In this document: piece by piece, positions 56,661 through 64,000 of the stretch
Layout: every line of letters begins with the position of its first letter
Position numbering within the stretch: position 1 is the stretch's first letter
Assembly (NCBI RefSeq): GCF_900497805.2
Contig: NW_020945064.1
Location: 2,567,807 to 2,631,806, forward strand
Origin: Vombatus ursinus
Taxonomy: Eukaryota > Chordata > Mammalia > Diprotodontia > Vombatidae
Reading direction: 5' to 3'
Length of the DNA stretch: 64,000 nt
Made by a program: the position numbers and the translations under genes
Notes under the pieces: generated by a model
What the model was told of the DNA's origin: nothing
The model's database searches: none
The model's input: the letters and a program-made list of their open reading frames with translations, nothing else

Positions 56661-57527
56661 TCTTATTATAAGCTAATACACTAATGCAAAAAAAAATGAA
56701 AATGAAAACACCAAAAATTAAACTCAGATCAATTGAAATGAAAATTATTGGTACAAGGAACAAATGATAAAACATACTTTTTTCCTCTTTGTGGACACAT
56801 GGAGGACTATAGCAGTTGAATGTCATATATGCAGTCAATTTGTTGGTCAAATTGATTCAATTGTTTTTCTTTGTTCCAAGGGAAAGTTCTTGGGGGAGGG
56901 GGGTCAGGTAATGAGGAATGGTATAGGGAAAAGACTATCATATAACTTTGGTAAAGCAAAAGATACCAATAAAACTTCAAAAAATAAAAACGCTTCAGAA
57001 ATTAAACTTATGATCTAACACCAGTCTTCTTAGCTTAAGGACTTCCTAGCTTGCCAGAGCATGTATTCCACTGGCATCTCCTTCATGAACCTGGGGTCAT
57101 ATCCATCCCACGATTAAGTCAAGTCAAGCATCTTCTGTAAAAGACAATAGCATCACCTGGGCACAAGTCAGCCAAGACTCAAAGTGTGAATTGGAGTTTT
57201 TACTGGGAAACTTGATTTAGTCCCTGAACAGGGGTTTAAAATACAAAATTTTAGTGAGAAAGCTGACTTTATATCTGGTAAGCAAACTACAAAGTGAAAG
57301 AGTTAAAATACCTAATGTTTGAACCAGGCTGAACATTCCCACTCAGTGTTCATTCTATTTCCTATTCTGGCTGAATCTTTTGAGCTCAGAAAGCTTTTCA
57401 AACAATGTCTAAAACTTGGGACAATAGCAGTAGAGGATAACTTGATGCCATAATATAGCAAAATCACTATTTTTAATATTAGAAACCTAGTAAAATATAA
57501 TTAAAATTTTTTTTTCCTTTCTCATCA
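56661..57527. other. Unassigned sequence
   Basis: AT-rich; no gene or repeat recognised. Confidence 0.5.
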
Positions 57528-58130
57528 CCAGTATGCATCTATTAAATACCAATTGTGTGTAGGCACTAGGGGAACAAAGATGAAAGTGAAATAATCCCTG
57601 TCCTCAAGCAGGAGAGAGAAGTACATATATAGCTGTATACAGAATACATACAAAGCAGATAGAAAGTAACCTTGAAAAAAGAAATACTCACAGCTGGGGG
57701 GACAAGGAAACATCTCATGCAAAAGGTAGCTACCTTGAGTTAAATAAACTAGGGATTCCAGGAAATGGAGATGAGGAGGGAGTGCAGTCCAGACAAGCAA
57801 GGAAGATTGTCAGTGCAAAAGTCCGTAGAGGAGAAATGGGAGCATAAGAAAGCCAGAATGGCAGGACCATAGAGTGTGTGGAGGCTAGTAATATGTAACG
57901 AGGCTAGAAAGGTAGGATGGGCCCAGGTTATGAAAATCTATAAATGCTAAATAAAGGCTTTTATATCTGATCCTTAAGTTAATAGCACGCTTCTACAGTA
58001 TATCGAATAGGGGAGTGATGTAGACTTGTGCTTTAGGATAATTACTTAGACTTTTATGATTGTACTGAGGATGTGTCTATTGGAGTGGGGAAAGACTTGA
58101 GGCAGAGACACTATCCTACTTCAAAGAGAC
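57528..58130 (-). mobile_element. L2 LINE, 600-bp 3' part
   Basis: Reversed L2: 'gcactaggggaacaaagatg', 'ggctagaaaggtaggatggg', 'ggagtgatgtagacttgtgc', 'attggagtggggaaagactt'. Confidence 0.82.
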
Positions 58131-58499
58131 AAAGAATTTGCAAATGCTAAAAGCAATGCAGAAATAGAATGAACTAAATGTTTCTACATTTTCCCTCTAT
58201 ACTGCTAGCCAAATGCATTCATCTCACTTAAATGAGGCATTTCCAAGAAAACTCCCTAAGTTCTAACACTCTTCAAAAGTGTACCCCAACTGGGGGTTTA
58301 TGCTTCTTAACTAAGGAGGATAGCAGTAGTCAAAGTTCTCAGAAACCTCCCCACATCACCTAGTGCTCCCAAAAAGGTTTGTATATAAAGAGCCTCAAGA
58401 TCTTTCTCTCTTCTCATTTCAGTAACGCATTAATCTTATAATCATGTTGACCCATTAGGACTAACAGTTGCACCAACTTCAACTTATTATGGAAAAGAC
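58131..58499. other. Unassigned sequence
   Basis: No feature recognised. Confidence 0.5.
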
Positions 58500-59335
58500 A
58501 CCATGTTGCACAAAAACAAAATGAAAATGGAATCTGACCTCATGGAGCTTGTATTATAATATGATAAACAACATATACACAGACAAAAAAAGCACCAAAA
58601 ATGCAAATGAAATATGGAGTGACTTGTGTGAAGGGGTAGAAGGCTGACAACTAGAGAAACCAGGAAAGATTTCTTGTAGGAGCTAAGCCTTGAAGAGAGC
58701 TAGGGATTTCAAGAGGTGGAGGAGAGGAAGGAGAGCCTTCCAGGCATAGAGCACAGTCTATATACAAAAGCAAGGAGGAAAAAGATGAAATGTCATGTAT
58801 GGGGAAAGGCAAGAAGGGAAGAAAGGGAGGAAGAGAAGGAGGTGTAAAGGAGGAAAGAAAGAATGAAAGAAAGAAGGAAGGAAGGAAGGAAGGAAGGAGA
58901 GAGGGAAGGAAGGAAGGAGAGAGGGGAGGAGGGAAGAAAAGAAGAAATAAAAGGAGGGGGAGAAGGAGGGAAAAGAGAGGAGAAAGGAAGGAAGGAGGGA
59001 AATAAGGAAGGATGTGAAAGAAAACATTGTATTTATTAAGCACTTATTCTATTCCAGGGGCTGTGCAAAAAGTTTTTCAAATACTGTTTCATTTGATAAT
59101 AGTTTGACTAGAAAATAGAGGCTGTAATGGGGAAGTAATATGAACTAAATCTAGAAAGATGGGTTCCAGTTAGACTGTGAAGGGCTCTAAATGCCAAGCA
59201 AAAGAAATTTCTATTTTATCCTCTAAGCAACAGGGAACACTGACATTTTTTGAGAAGAGGAATGATCTAGTCGGATCTCAGGTTTTAGAAACATCAGTTT
59301 GGCAGCATCATGGAGGATGGAAAGGGGAAACACTG
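58500..59335 (-). mobile_element. L2 LINE split by a GGAA tract and a short repeat piece
   Basis: Reversed L2 before the tract: 'cctcatggagcttgtattat', 'aagccttgaagagagctagg', 'gccttccaggcatagagcac'. After it: 'ctgtgaagggctctaaatgc', 'gaagaggaatgatctagtcg', 'ggcagcatcatggaggatgg'. 59020-59095 carries a different short L2/MIR-like piece. Confidence 0.78.
58800..59015. repeat. (GGAA)n purine tract
   Basis: A long GGAA/GGGA/GAAA tract inside L2. The 130-codon minus-strand open frame over it (58651-59043) is Ser/Phe/Leu/Pro low complexity and not a gene. Confidence 0.97.
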
Positions 59336-60417
59336 GGGGCTGGCCTACTATTATCTATATTCAGTTTAACATCACACAGTTACCTCATGGGGGAAAATGA
59401 GTGAGATTCCCTTCCATCATCTCTCTAGATGTTTGCCTAAGTCCTCAGTAGGATGGTTATGGAACTAACAAAGCGAAATGGTGAAAGCAAACAACATAGA
59501 GTAATATGGAATCCAGATAATGGGTTTCTCTCTGTGTGACAGTCTCATCATAGGCAAACATCTGTCAGATAAGCATTCCTCGGCATGCTGGACAATTGGA
59601 GCTCCATCCTCTTTTGCCCACTCTCTTCGGTCTTTCTTCCCCAAAGTATCAGTTTCATGAGTGCACCACACAAAGCCTTTATGACTCTCAGTGCTGTCTT
59701 AGGTCTTTCAGGCGTCAAGTCCACAGACTTTGCCCATGACCTATTGCCGCTTTTTGCTGAATGTACACTGCTGACCCCGTATACACACGGAGCTCACAAA
59801 TATTAACTAGAAATTCAAGTGCCCATTTCTCAACTTTATGTGAATCTTTGTGGTCATCTTTTGCTGCTGTTTGTATGAAGTTCCCATTAGTCTCCTAAAA
59901 GACACACACTATTTCATTTTTGAGAATCACCCTGAAAAGCCAGGGAAAGTTTAATCTCCACTATTTTCAGGTACTGTCACTTCCTCTAGACATAGGTTAC
60001 CGAAGGGAGAGGTGGCAAAAATAATGACAGTGACGTAGCCTTTTGGGAAAAGTGGGCATATATCTTCCTCCATCACCTGCTGTGCCAAGTCACTTAAAGG
60101 AAAGAGAGTCAATGCCTGGAGATATCACTGGTTGAAACACCATTTTAAAAAGAAAATGCCCTCTCCGTAATCAAGGCATGGTCTTAATAAGTCAGTTCCA
60201 GAATCACAGAATTCAGAAAAGCCATAATCGCACTGGGAGAGAACTGGTTTGGTTACATTTTGGAGTTCTGAGGAATTCCACAAGACTTTTTTTTTTAACT
60301 TTATGTTTAGTAGTGTTCGGGAAAGTAAAATATTTATTAAAAAAAGAGAGAGAGAGAGAGAGAAGAACCAGGTATATGCTAGACATGGGAGTCTTAGGTA
60401 CCTCAGGGGTGGAGAAG
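59336..60417. other. Apparently unique sequence
   Basis: No gene is recognised. A T run lies at 60287-60297 and a GA run at 60344-60362. Confidence 0.5.
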
Positions 60418-60605
60418 AGCATATAGAATGCTAGACTACCAGGTCAGATTGACCTGGGTGGAATCCTGCCTCAGACACTGGCTATGTGACCCTAACCTCT
60501 CTCGATCTCAGTTTCCTCATCTGCAAAATGGGACTAAATGAGATAATGTTTATAGGACTCTACAAATATTAAAGCCCTGTATAAATGCAAGCTACTATTA
60601 TTTAG
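60418..60605 (+). mobile_element. CORE-SINE with L2-like tail
   Basis: It has 'tagaatgctagactaccagg', 'gatctcagtttcctcatctg', 'taaatgagataatgtttata' and 'agccctgtataaatgcaagc'. Confidence 0.85.
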
Positions 60606-60844
60606 TTGAAGAAGATACTGCATAAGATACTAGCCTTATCAAATATACACTTAGAAAGCCATGAAATTTACATGATAACTTGTTTGTATATTTGAAGGGA
60701 ATAACAAGTTGTCCATGGTAGATTTGCAGTTTTAAGTGCAATCATCTTTTTTATTGTGCTGTGTCATGGAAATGCTTGTTTTGTTCTGTGAATTAAAAAT
60801 AAAACATTGAAAAAACATGGCATACTATTTCAAATAAAGATTAT

Positions 60845-60990
60845 AAAAATACTGGGGTCTGGAAATCCACAGGTGTTTAATCCCATGGCTTCAGTTTATA
60901 CTGGTAGAAGGAGTTCCCTCACCCATGACTTTTACATGTTAATGAAATCACAGGTCAAATCCATATCCCTGTTCTTATCTAACCCAAACT
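60845..60990 (+). mobile_element. SINE tail fragment (uncertain family)
   Basis: 'ggtagaaggagttccctcac' and 'atgaaatcacaggtcaaatc' resemble the tail of a marsupial SINE that I cannot name. Confidence 0.45.
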
Positions 60991-61488
60991 CCCAAGACTC
61001 ACAAAGCTAAGAAGAGATCCAGAGTGGGGGGTGCCCAACCCATTCATTACCCTTTCTCTGAGTAGGAATTCATTGAACTGATTATATAAAGAAAGTTATA
61101 GACTCCTTTCTTAAAGATCCCTAAAGGAGATTCCACATTCCCTTTGGAAATGTATTCCCGTAGCTCACAATACTTACAAACAGAAAGTGTTTGTTTGTTT
61201 GTTTGTTTGAAATGCCTAACCTAAATCCCTCCTGCTGCCATTTGCTCCCCTTCCTTCAGTCCTGTTCATTACTTCTTACACCTGCTTTCCATTAGAGAGC
61301 TATTACACACTTCTCTGCAATTATGTTCTGGAAAGCAATGTATAAACTACTGCAGCTGAGTGCATTCACATCCATCTCCACGCAGATGTGGGAGTCATCA
61401 TCAAACTGTGGAATCCTTGTGAGGAATGGCACCTGGGAAAAGAATCTGGTTTGCTATACTCAACCCTGTTCTTTTCACGTGTTTGGAT
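60991..61488. other. Unassigned sequence with a (TTTG)n run
   Basis: 61187-61210 is a TTTG repeat. Nothing else is named. Confidence 0.5.
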
Positions 61489-61527
61489 GAAACAGTTAAG
61501 TACAGTTAGCAAAAGAACAAAATCTAC

Positions 61528-61576
<49 letters not shown>

Positions 61577-61623
61577 AAAGGAAGAAACAGTTAAGTACAG
61601 TTAGCAACAGAAGAAAACCTACC
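61489..61623. repeat. (CA)n flanked by a ~41-bp direct duplication
   Basis: 'gaaacagttaagtacagtta' starts at 61489 and again at 61584. Each copy runs about 41 bases with few differences, and a CA run of about 22 units (61530-61575) lies between them. Confidence 0.95.
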
Positions 61624-61713
61624 CCCAAGGTCTGCAGTTGGGATCATACAAGAATAAAAAGTTCCCTGATATTCTCTATCTTTCCTGAATTACTACCTTC
61701 CTGTTGCCTAAAG

Positions 61714-62083
61714 TAGAATTCTCCAAACTTTGTGGATCATGCACCCCTATATTTTTTTCCTAGTGGGTATGCTGGATGGAATTTGAGGTGGGCTGGATTT
61801 TCCCAATGGCCCCTGTACTGCTCTGGGTGTCAGGGTTGGTTAGGTTATAACTGACCTGAGGGGCCATCATAGTGACTCACAAGAGGAAAGGTTAACAGTT
61901 TGCAGGTTATCAGGATGGGGTAGAGTGGGCTATAATGAGTGAAGGGGGTGGTTGCATTGCAGACAAGACCCACGATTGGCTATGGAAAGGAAGGACAGTA
62001 TGGAACTCATCTTCTTATCCCCTGATTGGTTGAACACACTCCTCCTTGGGGAAATGCCTCAGGCCCCACTTTGGAGACCACTA
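61714..62083. mobile_element. Non-autonomous hAT (Charlie-like) element
   Basis: Terminal inverted repeats: left 'tagaattctccaaactttg', right (reverse complement) 'tagtggtctccaaagtggg', matching at 14 of 19 bases. It is flanked by an 8-bp target duplication, 'gcctaaag' (61706-61713) and 'gcctacag' (62084-62091), 7 of 8 alike. At 370 bp it has no transposase coding capacity. Confidence 0.72.
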
Positions 62084-62091
62084 GCCTACAG

Positions 62092-63242
62092 CATAGGGTC
62101 ACAATGGTTTTCTCCTTCCCGTTTTCTTCAAGGCAGGCTGGGACTGAATCTACAGGAAATCAAAACGGTCAGTTCAGTAAAGAACAACACACAAAGCCAA
62201 ACCAGCTGCAGGGTGTCCTATAGGCAAAGCAAACATCTGATTTTGAATTTTTCTAACTAGTTATTTTGACATTATGTAGATTCAACCATATATGGTAGCA
62301 AAACTTGGGAGGGCACCAGCACCAGTGTGGGTGGGTAGAATCGGTAAAAACTATATTCACTGGGTAAACTTCTGTAAACTATGTCTTCTCTCTGTGCCTC
62401 AGTTTCCTCATTTCTAAAATTTTAAAAAAAATACTGACCTTTATTTACCTACCAAACTGCTTTTGAGAATGGGATAGATTAATATTCTAATTTTGTTTTA
62501 TCTTGCCCAGAAAAAAAAAGGTTCTTCATAGACATTATATTTTATAGTTCTGTGTTATTGGTTCAGGTTACATTGAGCATTTTTTTAAAAGTTGAACCAA
62601 GAATTCTTCCCAGATAATATATCTGTCCTTTGAATCTTCATTTCATAACACCATGCCTTGAGAAAGCAATGAAGTCGGCTTCAACTGAAGAATTCCCTTC
62701 TTTTTTTTTTTCCTTTTGGAGGAACCACTGTGGCTGATCCCAATGAAAACAGCCTTCCTGCTCCCTGTCTTGGCTGTCAACTACAAACACAAACACTCTG
62801 TGGGTTAAATAAGCCCAGCTGGATGTCTGCACAGAGCCATCTGCACAGCTCACAGGCCTCAGTACCTTGACTCTGCTTAAGACAAAAGGGAAGAGGGAAA
62901 GTGAAGGGAGAAAATCCATAGCCCAAATCAAGAAACTTTCTCTCTTCATTTCCTTTCTTTTAACTAATTCCTTCCACCAGAAGGGACTGAGATGCAAGAA
63001 ACAGATGAATTTCACTTATAATGAGAGTGCTGATGTGGTTGTTAGGCCAAATTTATAAAATCAGTGCCCCAAGCAACCTTGGGATTTCTTAGCTTCAGGG
63101 CACAATCCCACATTACTTCTAGAAACTCTAAGGAAAGAGGGGAGAAATCCTAGTGTTGTACAAACAGCTGAGAACTGTTTCCCAACCCAAACTGTACTGG
63201 GGAATATCTAAATTCTTTACCACTACCTCTTTACTGCTACCT
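62092..63242. other. Mostly unique sequence
   Basis: 62385-62422 is a short MIR core ('gcctcagtttcctcatttct'). The 125-codon minus-strand open frame at 62638-63015 has no recognisable domain. 62730-62900 might be conserved non-coding DNA. Confidence 0.4.
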
Positions 63243-63395
63243 AAAAGTCAGTCAATCAACAATCACTTATCAAATGCCTTTTATGTGTTAAATACTGTAT
63301 TTAGTGATGGAGATATAAAGATGAACATAAAACAGTCCCTGCCCTCAAGGAGTTTATATTCTATTGTAATAGAACCGTGGAAAATAGATACACAC
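63243..63395 (-). mobile_element. L2 3' end
   Basis: It has 'aacaatcacttatcaaatgc', 'gtccctgccctcaaggagtt' and 'tatattctattgtaatagaa', reversed L2. Confidence 0.85.
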
Positions 63396-64000
63396 ATAAG
63401 TATATAATTAAAAAAATGCAATGTAAATACAAGATAATGCGGGCAGAGTTACTGGGGCATCAGGAAAAGCCATATATAGGTTATCTATGCTTACATGTGT
63501 GTAATCGGGGCTTTATCATGGCTGGAGGAAAGCTGGCATGTGCTGACTTGGCACTTGGATATTTTAAGGATGATGACGTCTCTGGCTGCTTCCTACAAAC
63601 CATGTAGGACTCCTCATTCTTATGCCTTTGAGATAACAAAGCATCCCATTATTGGAAACTGAGCAGGAAAAGTGGACCTTTAGAAAGGGGGTGACATTCC
63701 ATAATTCACTCTCCCCTCTCTATATATATCTCTCCTATATAACAAGTAGTTCTCTTTTCCTAGAAGTCCAGAGACAAGGTTAGGAGACAGGTTCTCCTCT
63801 TTTACCTCATGCAAGGAGGCAACTAGACTAGGGGGGGCAGGGCTCATCTAGGTGAGCATGTGCCTTGGGCTCCTAATAGTTAACCAAACATCCTTTTTGA
63901 GGTGGGCGTTGTCTAGACTTGGAGGTGACCTTGTGAGTTCAGTGGTCCTACGTCCATCAGATGTAGCTGACTGGTGGGAAGAAAGGCTCCTTCATTGGAG
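63396..64000. other. Unassigned sequence to window end
   Basis: No gene or nameable repeat; a TA-rich word run lies at 63718-63740. Confidence 0.5.

Noticed and set aside
58651-59043. 130-codon open frame on the minus strand
   Set aside because: It is a Ser/Phe/Leu/Pro product of the GGAA tract inside L2.
62638-63015. 125-codon open frame on the minus strand
   Set aside because: No recognisable motif, and it includes a poly-lysine part from a T run.
1-64000. CRISPR arrays, operons, prophage or bacterial gene systems
   Set aside because: The sequence is clearly vertebrate intergenic or intronic DNA; the only arrays are microsatellites.

Overview
The window reads as intergenic or intronic DNA from a marsupial. 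The main evidence is the repeat content: Mar-1-type CORE-SINEs with an RTE/BovB-like tail, related SINEs with an L2-like tail, poly-A-tailed derivatives, and many L2, MIR, MIR3 and L3/CR1 copies. There are also L1 and HAL1-like elements whose 3' ends look like marsupial L1. I recognise no intact protein-coding gene. Every longer open frame lies in a repeat, in low-complexity sequence, or in sequence with no recognisable protein. Family names come from memory of consensus sequences, not from a search, and most boundaries are good to about 10-20 bases.

Layout. 1-10 kb: L1 and HAL1-like pieces, two Mar-1 copies in a row, a 1.3-kb L2 with a small palindromic MITE inside it, a short hAT element with an 8-bp target duplication, and a poly-A SINE with a clear duplication. 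10-22 kb: a long L3/CR1 copy that keeps an ORF1 esterase-like segment, more L2/MIR/MIR3, and an L1 interrupted by L2. 22-30 kb: mixed unique sequence, L2, MIR, a 5'-truncated L1 and a GATA array holding a 10-base assembly gap. 30-39 kb: a 2.7-kb minus-strand L1, two copies of one SINE in opposite orientation, a solo LTR flanked by a 4-bp duplication, and a nearly full-length 7SL RNA retropseudogene.

39.3-42.8 kb is the longest repeat-poor stretch, rich in homeodomain-like AT words, and is the best candidate for conserved regulatory DNA. 43-50 kb: a truncated retropseudogene of a Y-box cold-shock gene (best match YBX3) and several layers of nested SINE/LINE insertions, including an unclassified repeat present twice. 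50-64 kb: an L1 that keeps both ends but has lost much of its middle, L2 copies, microsatellites, and a second hAT element with an 8-bp target duplication.

Nothing here looks like a working multi-gene system. The informative content is the insertion record (nesting order and target duplications), two recognisable host-gene retrocopies (7SL and Y-box), and the repeat-poor island.
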